Shown: positions 18,109 to 30,079, counted from the stretch's first letter. The stretch is DNA of 64,000 bases from Emiliania huxleyi CCMP1516 (GCF_000372725.1 NW_005202428.1:1388438-1452437), one strand, 5' to 3'. The notes: generated by a model not told the origin, from the sequence alone. Numbers and translations are program-made.

Positions 18109-21100
18109 ATGCTGCTCCAGTCGGCGGCTCGCCTCGAGGAGGCCGTCGGCGCGGGCGACACTCTGACCGTGGACTCGACGGGCCGGCTCGCGGCGCTCGG
18201 CGTCCGCCGCGAGATATGGATTGTCGATCTCGAGTGGCCGTGGGAGCCGTGCCGCGTGCTGCCGACGCCCGAGCTGGCACCGCCGGTGGCGCTGGAGTGG
18301 CAGCCGCAGCGAGGCGCGGGATCCGGGCGCACCATCGCGTGCGCGTCCGCGGACGGAGCCCTCCGCCTGTACGACGGCGCCGCTGAGCCAGGCGCGCTGT
18401 CGCTGCTCGTCACGCTCTGCGGCCGGGCGGCAGGCGGCGGGTGGCAGGGCCCTCGCGACTGCGCGGTGCAGCACGTGGCGTGGAGACCGGCCGCGCCGCA
18501 CACGCTTGCCGCCGCCACTGCCGGCGGCGGCCTCGCATTCTTCGACTGCCGCGCGGGAAGCGCGTGGCACCTGGCGATGCGTGAGGGCGGCGGAGGCGGA
18601 GGCGGGCCGTCGGCATCAGAGGGTGGCGGCGCCGGCCGCGTCTCGTGGTGCGGCGGGCCGGCTGACGCTGGCGGTGCCGCGCCAAGCGGCGGCTGGCTAG
18701 CACCGGCTGAGCTGACGGACAGACGGCGGCGAAACTGATTAGGCGGCGGCGCGAGGGAGCACCTGCTCGCTGCTCTGTGCGGCGACAGGGTGCACATCGT
18801 CGACGTGAGGCGGCTCGCGGACCGCGCCTCCTCCGCCACGCTCGGCTCCTTCGGCGCGTGCTCGTCGCATCGATCCCTCTCTCCGTACTTCTCTACCCTC
18901 TCCCCTGAGCCTCGTCTCCGGAGCTGTGGACGAGTACCCGGGTAGGCTAAACCCTCGAGGAGCGGCGGGCGGCCGTGAGGAGCGAGCACGTACTCAGCAC
19001 ACTGGCGTGGTAAACAGGCTCGACCTCGAGACGCGGCGGACGATACTCGTGGATCGAACCTCCCAGTCCGCGCTCCTCTCCCTGCAGGCGTCGCGTGCGG
19101 GCGGGGCGTCTCGGTTGCCGTCTCGGTGGACTGGGCGGGCGGTCCCTGCGGCGGTCCCTGCGGCGGTCCTTGCGCGGGCGGCGAGGGGCTCGGGCCTCGC
19201 CGCGGTGAGGCGGAGTCTGGCGCCGACCCTCCTCCCCGCTTGCCTCTGCTCCTTACGAGCAGCCGCTCGGTTGGAGGAGGCGGAGGAGGAGGCGGCGGAG
19301 GAGGAGGCGGAGGAGGAGGCGGAGGAGGGGGCGTGGTGCAGCTGTGGGACGTGCGACTGTGTGGCGGCACCGGCGAGGGGGGCGAGGGCGGCGGAGGCGG
19401 CTCGCAGCAGGCGCCCTTCGACGCGCGTTGTGTCGCCACCGCCGCAAGCCGCGCGCCGCCGACTTGTGCGCTCTGGATGCCGGCGGCGGCTCGCAGCGGA
19501 AGAGGCATCGACACGGCCTCTCCTCCTGCGGCGGCGGCGGCGGCACTAGCAGCAGACGCTGCGGCGCGGCTGCACGCACGCCACGCTATCTCGCAGGGAG
19601 GTGGCCACTCACCGCTTCGCCGCTGGTTTGCATTCGCTAGGTTGCGCCGCGCGGGCCGCACGTCATGCCCGGGACATGTCCGGGACACGTCCTCGCCGTG
19701 ACCGGCGCCGCTGCAGTGGGCTGGCTGGCCCTTAGCTGGTGTTGCGCCACACACCCAAATGGCTGTAGGCGCCCCCGCTGCGGAGGGCGACGACGGCGCG
19801 TCCCCGGGCGCGGGCATCCGTTTGTGGGGCGTCGCCAGCGGCAGAGGTGGCGGCGGGCAGAGCGGCGGGCAGAGCTTGCGGCTTGTGCGGGGTGCCGCGG
19901 GGGTGAGAGACGCGTCGGTCTGCTCGGTCGCATGGTGCGGGTGCGGCGTGGGCGAAGAGGCGAGATTGCCCGAGGACGGATGAGCCGAGATGACTCGAGA
20001 TCATCAGAGGTGAGCCGAGATTACTCGAGATCATCCAGGTGACCCGAGATGACCAGAGGTCATCAGAGGTGACCCGAGATGACCCGAGATGACCCGAGGT
20101 AGGCGCGCCTCGTCTCGCTGGGGAGCGACCGTCTCCTCGGCGTGTGGCGGGTCGTGCGGGCGGCAGCCGACCAGGCGGAGCCCGACGCAGACACCCGCAG
20201 CGAGCCGTCCTGCCGAGCGGCGGGGCCGGAGGGGGAGGGGCAGGAGGGGGAGGGGCAGGAGGGGGAGGGAGGGCGGCACGGCTCGCGAGGCGAGCCGGCC
20301 TCCGCCGGTCACGACATGTCCAGGACACGGGCATGACATGTCCGAGACATGTCCGTAGGAGATGAGGCCTCCTCCAGCGCCGCCCTGGCCGCCGGCCTGG
20401 AGGGCGAAAAGGTGGCTGGCGAAAAGGTGGCTGGCGCGGCGGCGGAGTGGGGGGCACTGGAGAGGTGTGTGCGGGTCGCGCAGGCGGCGTGGGCGAGAGA
20501 GCAGCCGCCCTTCCCGCCGCTCCTCTCGCTGGCGCCGCCCGCGCAGTTCTCGGCCTCCTCTCCTCGCGAGGCCGCCGCAGCTTGTCGAGGAGTGCCGGCC
20601 GAGTCTCTGGTGCCGGCCGAGTCTCTAGTGCCGGCCGAGTCTCTCGCTGAGGTGCGCATCAGCTGCACCTTGCCGGAGGTGGTCGATGCCGAAGGCGTTG
20701 CAGCAGAGGGCGACGCAGCAGAGGGCGGTACAGCTGGGAGAGGAGGCGGCGGGGGAGGAGGCGGCGAGGGCGGAGGCGGCGCGCTGCCGCTGCTGCTGCG
20801 CTGGCCTCACGAGCTACCGCCCTCGCTCACGGCGGCGCCCGAGGCGGCCCTCAGCAAGGCGGGCCTTCGGGCGGAGGGGCGCGTGCCTGCCGGCGGGCCG
20901 CTCGCTGCGGCGGTCCTCTCGGAGGCGGAGGCGGCGCTCGCCTCCGCGTGGAGGAGCGCCGGCGCGCGCGACCTGCCCTCGCTGCTGCGCGAGCTCGCAA
21001 GAGCCGCCGCTGCAGCGGAGGCAGCCGCGCTGGCCGCGCCAGAGGCGGGCAGCTCGCGCGGCGGCGCGGCGGGCGCGGCGGACGCCGCAGCGGCGGCGGA

Positions 21101-24100
21101 CGCGGCGGCGGACGCGGCGGCGGCGGCCCTGCTGCCCCTCCTCGGCGCGATCCTCAGCGCGGCGCAGCGTGCGGTTGCGTTCTGTGGCATCCGCACGAGC
21201 AGTCTGCGGAACCTTCCTGGAGCTTTCCCATAGGCGCAGCGTGCGGTGGCATTGCACCGGATGCGCGACTGGCGCCGCTTGCGCGACGAGCAGGCGCAGG
21301 CCACCCCCCGCGAGGAGCGCGGGAGCGGCGCCGGCTTGGTCGCCACCGGCCCCTCGGTCGCTCTCCCGACGTCGGCGTCGGCGGCGGGCGCATTTGAGCG
21401 ACTGCCGCCGCCGCGCACTTCGGGCGCCTCGTTCTGCCCTTCGGGGCTGCTCCTCGCGTTTGCAAACGTGCCGTCACCGTACGCTGGCCTCGCCCGAGGG
21501 CGGAGTCGCCGCACGGCGTGTCCATGACGATCAAGGTACGCGGTCGCAGGTACGCCGGCCTCGCAGAGGCGGAGGTGCCGCGCTCGTACGAGGACTTTCT
21601 CGGCCGGGCGCCGGTAGTGCGGAGCGGACCCGTCTCGAAGCGCCCCTGAGCCGTCTCTTCAGCCGTCCGGCATAGGCTTGGTGCAGGGCATGCACATCGC
21701 CCCCATCGTGCGTGCGCAGCTGGCGACGGCTACTCCTTTCTTCGAGTCGGGCGGAGGGTCGACCCTCCTCCGCCCTGCCGGGATCGCCGCGATCGGCGGC
21801 GGCGGCGGCGGCATCTACTCGCCGTCCGGGGAGGGCGTCGGCTTGGACGAGCGCGACGCCGATGCCGACGCTGACTTCGACGAGGAGGAGCGAGAGTTTC
21901 GCGCGAGCGTGCGGGCGATGGGCGGCGGCAGAGCCGACAGCAGGGGCGAGATTGGCGCGGCGGGCGAGGAGGAGGGGGCCGAAGTCGGCGCGGGGGCGGC
22001 GCGGGGTTGCGGCCGATCGGACGGCTCCCTGCACGGCCCGCTCCGCGCCCACCCGTCCGCCGGCGCGCCTTCCCCGCCACGTGACGTCTCCCCCGACGCT
22101 GCCACCCGCAGGCAGCAGCCGGCTGGCCAGCCTCGTGCCTTACCGGCTCGAGGAGGGCGCTCTCGGAGGGCAGCGGCCGCCGCTCCCCTTCTCGCCGCCG
22201 GCGGGCGGTAGGCACGCACCGGGCGAGTTCACGGCCTTCTCCTGATTGAATTTGTGGACCGCCTTCTTCGATTTCTTCCTCCCGCAGGCGCGCGCGAGGC
22301 CGCCGGCGCGCGGCAGGCGCGGGAGGGGGCCGGCCCGCCAAGTCCCGCCTCCGCCTCCTCCGCTCCCTCGGCGCGATGCCGTCGTCGCGCGTGACGACTC
22401 ACGACGTGGCGGCGGCCATCGAGGCGGCGCCGCAGCTCGCCGCGCGCTATGCGCTCGGCAGCCTCGCGCGCCGCTTCCCGGCGCGCAGCGTGCGGAGCGG
22501 GCCGCTGCTCGCCGCCGCGCGCGCCGAGGCGGCGGCCTTGTGCCGGCTCAACGCCGAGGTTGCGTTGGCGCACGGAGGGCCGAGCGGCGGCGGCGGAGGC
22601 GAGTTGTGGAGGCAGTGGATGCTCGTGTCGACGGCGCTGTCGGCCCTCGCCCCCGCGACCCAGGGCGGGGGTGGGGCAGGCGGAGGCACCGTAGGCAGCC
22701 CGCAGGTCTGGGGCGCGAGCAGCCGGTGCCAGCGGAGCGAGCGGGGCGAGTGCCTCGTCGTCAGCGCGAGCCGGCTGCCGTACGCCGACGTAGATGCTGA
22801 GCACACATCCCTGCACCCACGCGATGCATGGCGCGAGATGGCCCGAGATGGCCCGAGATGGCCCGAGATGCCCCGAGATTACCCGAGATGACCCGAGATG
22901 GCACGAGATGACCCAAGATGCCCAGCACGAAACCGCACTCCCGCCCCTGCCGTGTCCCACGAGTTCAACGTAATGACTCTGTCCTCAATCCCAGCTCCAA
23001 GAATCCCATCCACTAGGTACGCCACTGCCGACACGCGCGACTATGCGATCGCGGTGCGGCGGCACTCCCGAGACACTTGCTCCCTCGCCACCCTCCCCCG
23101 CGACTCGCCCCACCTGCCCATGGCGCGTCGCACGTCCATGACTCGCACGTCCATGACACGCCCGCTGACGCCCCCCCGCCCGCTGACCCGCCCGCGACCC
23201 GCCCGCAGCTGCCCCTCCTTTCCGCGATCCTGCACGACCGGGTGCGGGCCGCCGACGTGCAGAGCACCGCCACTCTCCTCGCCATCTGCGCCACCGCCGG
23301 CGTGCCACTCATTGCCGAGGCGGCGGCCGCACGGGCAAGCGACATGTCCCTGCCGCTGCTGGGCGGCGAGGCGGAGGCGAGAGCCTCCCGCTGCGTGGGG
23401 GGGATGCGTGCCGGGCCTCACACCTGTCCGACTCGCGCACTGTTGGACGAGCTAGGCGGGCCTGTGGTGCGTGGGCGTGTACGCAGATCTGCTGCTTCGC
23501 TGGCAGCTCTTCCACACGCGTGCGCAGCTGCTCAAGCTCGTCGCTCCCCTGCGGCGGCGCGCTCCCCACGCCGCCGGCAGCGGCAGCGCTCCCCTCCGCC
23601 GCGGTGGCGCGCGGTGAAGCCTCCCCTGAGCCTTCCCGCAGCCTCCTCTGCAGGCGGCGGCCGGGCCTCCAACGACCGCATCTCGCGGACCATCGAGGAG
23701 CGGGCCGCGTCGGCGCCGGTGCAGCTGCCAAGATCCCTCTCGAAGCCCGCTCGGAGCCTTTCCATAGGAGGAGCCGCCCGGCGGCCCGGCGCAAGGCGGC
23801 GACGACGAGGCGAACCGGCCGGGTGGGCCGTTCGACCAGGCCGCCATCTGGGAGTGCCGGAGAGTGCCCGGCTGTTTTGCCCGAGAGGTGACAGAGGGCA
23901 GTTTGACCAGGCGGCCCCGCTCCACCTCGACTGCATCCCGGCTGCGCGGTCGCCGCCACACCGCCGCGTGCCCCCGCCCCTGAGCGGCGGGCAGCGGAGC
24001 GGCTCCTCGTCGCTCAGCCAGAGCTACCGGCGCTCGAGCTCGCACGGACACGTCTCGCTCCTCCTCGGGGCGTCGCCCGCCGCTTCGGGCGGCGGGTCGG

Positions 24101-25170
24101 TCCCGCCCACGCTGCTCGGCGCGGCGGGCGGGGCGACCTCGTGCGGGCTCCTGCAGCAGTGCCGAGCAGCGGGCGCCGCCTCTCCCGACCCGCCGACCCG
24201 CCGCCACGCTTCGCTCGTGCCGAGCGCCGCCGCCGCGCCGCCAGTCACCGCGTGCGCGGTCGCCATAGCACAGATGCGGCATCCCTGTAGCCCAACTGGC
24301 GCTCGCGACGACACGTACACAGCTGGGCCCACCTGTGTTGCAGCCGCCATTCACTGCATTCGTAGCCCTCGTGTTCACGCGACGCGCCGAATACACTGCA
24401 CGCGACTCACGCCCTCAGTTAGCTCCGCGTGTCGCATGCCACAGGTCGCCATACCGCGCGACGCGGAGGGCGGGCCAGGCGCGAGCAGCGCCTCGGGCTC
24501 CTCTTCCTCCGGGGGCCTTCGTGAGCCTTCTAGCAGCCGTCCTGTAGGCGCGAGCAGCGCTTCGGGCTCTCTGCTCGGGGGCGGGGGCGGAGGTGTGCCG
24601 AGCCGCACGTCTTGCATCGCACGTCCGCGACAGTCCATGACACCCACGGCGCGTCCGCGACACGTCCCACGACACCGTCCGCGACACGTCCGACACGTCC
24701 CGCCAGGCATGCCGAGCAGCACGTCGTGTGGCCGGCTCGGCTCTCTGCTCGGCTTCTGCTCCTCGGGCGCGTCTGCGAGCGCGGCGGCGGCCGGGCCGCA
24801 GCTCGCGCGGCGGGCGAGCCCAAAGGCGGGCTCCGGCGCGCTGCAGGCTTGCCCCTCCAGCAGCGGAGAGGCGCTGCACGCGGCTGCGCAGCCGGCGCTG
24901 CGGTGCTCCATCTGCGCGCTGCCCGTGCGCGGCGTCGCGTGGGCGTGCGGTGCGTGCGGCCATGGCGGCCACTGGCAGTGTGTGCGCGCGTGGGTGACAG
25001 CGGCTGCGGCGCGCGGGGAGCCCGAGTGCCCAACCGGGTGCGGCTGCCATTGCGGCATCGCGAGCCTCGCGCCGCCGACCAGGCAGGTGCCCCCCTCCGG
25101 CGGCCACAAAGCGCCGCCCAGCAGTTGCCTCCCCGCTCAGCGCCGTGTCGGCGAAAGGAGCGGACCCTGA
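18109..25170 (+). CDS. WDR59: WDR59 homologue (GATOR2/SEACAT subunit): WD40, RWD, RING; many introns
   Basis: A run of exons in three frames reads in WDR59 order. From the ATG at 18109: a WD40 start (DSTGRLAALGVRREIWIVDL, matching WDR59's VDCLGxxAVLxGRRxLYIVxL), VHIVDVRRLADRASS (~18792), GGVVQLWDVRL (~19327), and SLGSDRLLGVWRVV (~20115), matching the last WD repeat. An RWD-like region follows (20650-20990), then SGASFCPSGLLLAFANV (~21425), VYADLLLRWQLFHTRAQLL (~23480), and finally the zinc-binding end CSICALPVRGVAWACGACGHGGHW ... CPTGCGCHC (~24903-25055; split here only by naming its ends). WDR59 sits in GATOR2, which signals amino acids to TORC1 at the lysosome or vacuole. Intron edges are not all resolved. 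Introns hold several minisatellites (19980-20100, 22834-22920, 24600-24712). Stop at 25168-25170. Confidence 0.8.
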
Positions 25171-25568
25171 TCTCTGCTCGTGCTGCAGTGCTCGCTCCGA
25201 GTGCACCACACAAGTCCCTGGGCTGCGGCTCCTGCAGCAGGTTATTCTCTCTATCAGTCGTGTGCGTTCATATGGCATGTTTACTTGCATACATTTATTG
25301 ACGCGCGGAGAAATAGCATGGGCCATCTGGCACTCACTCGGCCGGAGACTCGGGCCCCTCCGGGGGGGGGGGGGACGCGCTGCCGTCTCTCTCCAGACTC
25401 CACTCAAGCACTCTCTCTCACAATACGCATGTGTTCATGGCGCTCCACAAATGAAGAGTGACAAAGACAAGATGGCGGCAACATGTTGCGGCCCGCCTCG
25501 CGCTGGCCGCGACTCTGGAGAGACCAGGCGCGCTGATACCGGCGCAGCTGGAGAGTAGCTCTACTCGC

Positions 25569-26366
25569 TCACAGCGACTCGGACGTGGGTGGCGTGGAGA
25601 TGCGCGGGACCTGCCAGAACTCGAGCGGGTTGTACACGCCGCGCAGCTTGTTGAAGGCGCCGTTCTGCGCCACCTTCACCGCCCGCCGAAGCACGAGCCC
25701 CTTCTCCTCGAGCAGCGACGCGCCAATCTCGCGGTACGCGTCTGCGGAGCAGTAGGCGATGACGGAGCCGGGGTGCCTCGCCACCGCGTCGAGCAGGCCG
25801 CCGTAGAGCCGGCGCATCTCCTCCGCCGGCAGGTTCGCCATCCAGAGTGGCTCGTAGATGTAAAACACCGCGCAGCCGCCCAGGATGTCGTCGCCCGCGC
25901 ACAGCTTGTCGACAAACGGAAACATGTCGCCGCAGACGACTTCGATGGCCGGGTCGTTGTGCGCGGCGACCGCCTCGCGATGCGTCGCCGGGTCGAGCTC
26001 CACGCCCACCACGCGCTGGAAGAGCCGCCGCCCGTCGACCGTCGCGTTCCGCATCGGCTGGAGCATCGTGCCCTGCCCGCAGCCGCAGTCGACAAAGGTC
26101 CAGCTGAGCTCGCCGTCCATGACCTGCTTGAGCTCCTCGACCACGGTGGGAATCACGGCGGGCATCGTCGGCTTGCACGCCGGCCGGCCCCGCAGCGTGG
26201 GGCCGATGAGGTTGGCGAACCACTGCCTGACGCTCGCCACGTCCTCGCGCAGCGTGCTCTGCGGCAGCGCAGCCTTGGAGGCGCCGTCGGACGAAGCTGT
26301 CAGCCGCCGGCGCAGGAGCAGGACGACGAGGATCAAGCCGCCGCCCGACGCGGTGTACCAGTACAT
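25569..26366 (-). CDS. Membrane-anchored class I SAM-dependent methyltransferase
   Basis: Intronless, 265 aa, ATG at 26366. Residues 1-22 (MYWYTASGGGLILVVLLLRR) are a single membrane anchor or targeting helix. Motif I of Rossmann methyltransferases is TFVDCGCGQGTMLQP (~residue 90), the acidic end of strand beta2 is VVGVELD (~118), then VVCGDMFPF and VFYIYEPLWMANL as motif IV. The arrangement recalls FAM173/ATPSC-KMT-type lysine methyltransferases of organelle membranes, but similarity is generic and the substrate unknown. It ends tail-to-tail with the WDR59 gene about 400 bp away. Confidence 0.75.
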   Translation of the reverse strand: MYWYTASGGGLILVVLLLRRRLTASSDGASKAALPQSTLREDVASVRQWFANLIGPTLRGRPACKPTMPAVIPTVVEELKQVMDGELSWTFVDCGCGQGTMLQPMRNATVDGRRLFQRVVGVELDPATHREAVAAHNDPAIEVVCGDMFPFVDKLCAGDDILGGCAVFYIYEPLWMANLPAEEMRRLYGGLLDAVARHPGSVIAYCSADAYREIGASLLEEKGLVLRRAVKVAQNGAFNKLRGVYNPLEFWQVPRISTPPTSESL

Positions 26367-27045
26367 GGTGGGAGAGTTGGTGGTAGTGGGCGCGGCGCGG
26401 GAGTAGCGTGTTCGCCACCGGAGAGGGCGAATCCCACAACACCGCGGCGTTTCAGACAGAAGAATTCACGGCGAATTTTGTTATTCTGTATATCTGAAGA
26501 TCTGACCGGGGGATTCTCCCCTGCGTACCTCATCAGGCTTCCCTCGTCACAGCTCGGTGATCGCGCCGGCCGGAGACCACTGTAACGTCCGTTCCGGGCA
26601 TTTGAACGCGACCTTCGGGGGCAAAGACATTGGCTCTATGGCTCAGACTGGACTCCTCTTGGTCCCTTCTGATGCCCTAGGCCACACCTGGGCCTTACCT
26701 GGGGTCCTAGCACCTAGGGGCCGGGCAGGGTTTGCCCCCCCCAACTCGCAAGCACTGGCCCGAAGGACCTTAAGAGTATCGAGAGTTTTCACGATCAGTT
26801 CCGTTATAGCCCCGAGCGGGTCAGTTTTCCTTTTGGTTCTCGGTCTGGCAGTCTGAAACGGCTGTGAACACTTCTGTGAAAAACGGGGGGTGCTGGCAAC
26901 CCCCCCCCCGCACACCAGACCACAACCATCACGCTTGCGAGACACGCTTGCGCGCACGTACGCGACGCTCGGCTCACCACGGGAGGTATATGGCGTCGGG
27001 AGCACTGTCGGGAGACTTTTTTTCGCTTCAATTGCGACGCTCGGC
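26367..27045. other. Intergenic, about 680 bp, with a duplicated segment at its right edge
   Basis: Lower-GC spacer with no supported gene. A 24-bp segment (GCGACGCTCGGCTCACCACG...) occurs at 26962-26985 and again at 27034-27057, where it includes the stop codon of the F-box gene. Similarity continues past the exact repeat, so about 45 bp is duplicated at a 72-bp offset. Confidence 0.6.
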
Positions 27046-27837
27046 TCACCACGGGAGATGGCATCGGAAGAGCTGCTCTGCGTTGGCGAGCGCAATGGGC
27101 TGTGCGTCGTCGTCGTCGTAGTTGAGCGTTGCCGTCAGGCAGAAGTTGACCACGCCGTCGTCTGAAATTTCCGCGTTCGCGGAGGCTTCTTGGCCCGCTG
27201 ACTGCCATTCGCCCAAAGTCTCGTACTCGAAGTAGGACCAGTCCGCGCCATCTCCCAGATCATTGCCAGCCTCGTAAATCTTGAAGGTTCGCAAGCCACG
27301 AGAGACGAGCACGCGACACTGCAGCTGATGCCAGCGGCGCATAGCCTCGTCCGGGTCTGTATAGTTGAGTGCGTTCAGCTCGTTGATAAAGGCCGGGCGG
27401 GCCGACCACAGGCGCGAGCCACCGGCGTCGTTAGCGCCATGGTGGGAGAGGAGCGATGTCAGCGCGCCGCTCCACACGCCCGCGAAATCGTTGCCATTAT
27501 ACAGCTCCACCGTGAACAGCAGCTCATCGGCGCCGCCAATCTCCAGCTCGTTCGCGTTCAGCGTCAGCTGGCGCGGCGCACCGGCATTGATGGCCTGCTG
27601 CTCGCTATGCAGATTGATGATGTTGGTTGGCAGACGCTGTCCGTTTGTCGCCGCGTGACGCAGAATCGCTGGCATGCGTGGAAATTGATTCACGAGCACG
27701 GCAAGCTCTGCGGCACGTGAGCCAGCGAGATTGTGCAGCACGTCGCTGACGCAAACCGCACGAGCGACATCAGCGGCCGACAGGAACGAGAGCGCGTGGT
27801 GAATCAGCTCGTGCGGGAGCGAGAGCAGGCTCACCAT
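27046..27837 (-). CDS. F-box protein of unknown substrate
   Basis: Intronless, 263 aa, ATG at 27837. The first 40 residues (LLSLPHELIHHALSFLSAAD, then VARAVCVSDVLHNLA) match an F-box, predicting Skp1 binding and SCF ligase function. The remainder has no repeats that I recognise; it is acidic and mildly beta-rich (ELEIGGADELLFTVELYNG), possibly an FBA/PP2-like or other substrate domain. The C-terminus ends LFRCHLPW at the duplicated segment described nearby. Confidence is good for the F-box, low for the rest. Confidence 0.72.
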   Translation of the reverse strand: MVSLLSLPHELIHHALSFLSAADVARAVCVSDVLHNLAGSRAAELAVLVNQFPRMPAILRHAATNGQRLPTNIINLHSEQQAINAGAPRQLTLNANELEIGGADELLFTVELYNGNDFAGVWSGALTSLLSHHGANDAGGSRLWSARPAFINELNALNYTDPDEAMRRWHQLQCRVLVSRGLRTFKIYEAGNDLGDGADWSYFEYETLGEWQSAGQEASANAEISDDGVVNFCLTATLNYDDDDAQPIALANAEQLFRCHLPW

Positions 27838-28599
27838 GGTACTGCGGCCTCCACCAGAAGGTAAGCGCGGCGTCGCGCTGGCTGCTGCTGCCGGTGTGGG
27901 GGCTGGCCTTAGAGACAGACTAAGAGATTTGGATACTGTCCCGTTTTGCTGTTCACAGCTAGGGACGGCCTCTGCGGCAAAGTCAAATCACCCCACCGCC
28001 TCCCACCTCCCACCTCCCTCCCACAGGCAAACCTTCGGCTCCCGCTCAGAGGCTCGCCGCGCCCGTGCGGCGCGCCGAGGGGCGCCGAGGCCGGCGCCTT
28101 GCACCCGGCCCGCGGCCGGCACCGCCTCGCCCCACAACTGACCGCCCTGCGGCCCCTGCGCAGGCGTACCACAGCGTCGCTCAAAAAGCGACGCCGGGTG
28201 TGGGCTGCTCCCTTGACCCGTCACCCGCCGCGCCCTCGCCCGGCCGCCTCACCGCCCACGGAGGCTGCTCGCCGCCGCCGCCGCGCGTCCCGCGCCGCCA
28301 CGCATGCCCCTTGCCCTGACGCGCGCGCTCTGCAGCGGCGCAGAGCGCGCGTCCCTGGCACAGACGGAGCAGCGGCCGCGCCAGCGGTCGCTGCTCCGCC
28401 CCCCCGTCGCGCGCGCCGCGCGCGCGCTGCCGCCGCCGCCGCCGCCGCCGCCCCCTCCTCGCCGTCTTCCCCACCCTACCCTCTGTTGCGCGCGCCGCGC
28501 CGCCGCGCTGCGCGCCCCCGCCCCCGCCCCCGCCCCCGCCCCGGCTCCCAAGCGCCCCTTCCCCGGTAGGTGTGCGGAGAAAGTAGAACCAATCGAGAG
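27838..28599. other. Very GC-rich spacer, low-complexity frames only
   Basis: Long frames exist on both strands but encode Arg/Ala/Pro-rich composition products with no domain. (CCGCCG)n and (CCCCCG)n tracts lie at 28432-28453 and 28517-28541. I do not call a gene. Confidence 0.5.
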
Positions 28600-29039
28600 T
28601 TAGGCTGTATAAGGTTTTCCTCTCGCACCCCGTCTGTTTTCCTTTCCTTTTTTCTCTACAACACCCTCTCTTTTCCTCTCTCTTTTCCCGGGAAAACTCC
28701 GTGGAAATCGTCAAATTTTGGGCTCTGAGCCGAGTCGAGGCTGGTTTGGGCCCAAAATCAGCCAAATTTTAGGCCAAATCGGCAAAATGCCGGGAATTTT
28801 GCGGAGAACCCGTGCATACCTGGAATTTACCCTGCGACCGCCTGGGTATTTTGTCGATTTCCTCAATTTTGCCTTAGATTTTGCCCCAGACCAGCTCTCA
28901 GACTCAGGCAGGGAAAACAGCGAGTTTCCAGAATGGAGCACCAAACACCCTCTGTTTTCCCTGGAAATTTCCGGAAACGCAAAGTGCTGGGGACCCTCTG
29001 TTTTCCTTTTTGTTTTCCGGAAAACCTTATACAGGCCAA
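28600..29039. mobile_element. 440-bp MITE with TIRs and 8-9 bp target duplication
   Basis: The left end TTAGGCTGTATAAGGTTTTC is mirrored by the right end (reverse complement TTGGCCTGTATAAGGTTTTC) with two mismatches in the first 20 bp. The sequence ATCGAGAG or AATCGAGAG lies immediately outside both ends (28591-28599 and 29039/29040-29047), an 8-9 bp target-site duplication as made by hAT or Mutator-type transposases. The interior is A/T-rich compared with its surroundings and noncoding, so this is a non-autonomous element mobilised in trans. Confidence 0.85.
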
Positions 29040-30070
29040 ATCGAGAGGTGGCAGAAGCCGCCGTGTGTGACACATATTGCGGCACGTGAGAGTGAGACAG
29101 AGCCCCGGCAGCGGCCAGCGCGCGCGCGCAGCGGCCAGCGCAACAGGCGTTTCAAACAGCAAACGGGACGGCCTGCGCAGCCTCTAACTATTTTGGTTCC
29201 AGGGGGGCGTGCGGCGCTATTTTCTCCGGGTTGATGGGGAGGGTGGGTGGGGGTGTTGGGGAGGGAGGGAGAGGGGTTTGGTCGCTGGTATTTTTTCTTT
29301 TTCTTTCGCAGCAAAACTGGCCCCAGGATAACCTGATTCGGTTTCGTCGCACAGCATAGGTTTCATTTTCATAGTCGGCCGTCCTAGGACGTACGTCATT
29401 TCAGGTCCCGATTTCGGTTCTCGTAGTAAACCCTTTAGGGCTATACCCCTATAGGGCTATACCCCTATAGGGCTATACCCCTTTGGGCTCTCAGGCCCCG
29501 TACGGGGCCTGAGAGTCCAAATCTGGCCTCCGTTTCCTTGGCGGACGCTGCGGTGCGGAGCTGCGGGCAGCGTCAGGCAGAGTAGAAGAGACCTAAAGCG
29601 GGTCGCTCGGGCCGGTCAGGGCAGGTCGCCGCACGCTCCTAGGGGGCGCTTTAGATGTAAGATGGAGGGAGCGTGCCCAGGAGAGCTGCATGATTGCATC
29701 GGCGACGTCCAGCGAGCTGCTGTCGGGCTCCGATGCGCCTTCTCCAACAGAATAGGGATGTTTCGTCCTTGCCGATCGCGCCTTTCGTGCACTAACGGAG
29801 GGAACGTGGCGTCGAACTACCAGTGATTGCGCGCCTGGCAGCCCCTGTGGCCGTCCAGGACAGGGGGGCGCGCTGTGCCTAAGTTCGCTTCCGACAAAGT
29901 CGGCGGCCCGACCCGTCCTAATAAGGTCGCACCACGTTTTTTTTTTGCGTCTGGCCTGTTAGGGATTTCGCCGGTAGAGAGCCCGTTAGGGTTTTCGCCC
30001 GTTAGGGGTCCCGTCCGTATTAGGGATCAGGGATCTCGCCCGTGAGGGATCTCGCCCGTGAGAAGAAGTC
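29040..30070. other. Repeat-rich intergenic DNA, no supported gene
   Basis: Holds G-rich runs (29223-29275), a three-unit tandem of GGCTATACCCCTATAG (about 29437-29482), a perfect palindrome centred at about 29506, and decayed CCCGTTAGGG / GGGATCTCGCCCGTGA repeats (29966-30062). No protein frame here is convincing. Confidence 0.5.
29437..29520. repeat. 16-bp tandem repeat followed by a perfect 28-bp palindrome
   Basis: GGCTATACCCCTATAG is repeated nearly three times, then CTCTCAGGCCCCGT is followed directly by its reverse complement. The adjacency of a short tandem and a hairpin resembles a transposon subterminal region or recombination site, but no element ends were found here. Confidence 0.75.
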
Positions 30071-30079
30071 ATGTCAAGG

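Noticed and set aside
27946-28569. 207-codon plus-strand frame
   Set aside because: Arg/Pro/Ala-rich with long simple-sequence tracts. The opposite strand is equally open, and no domain is present.
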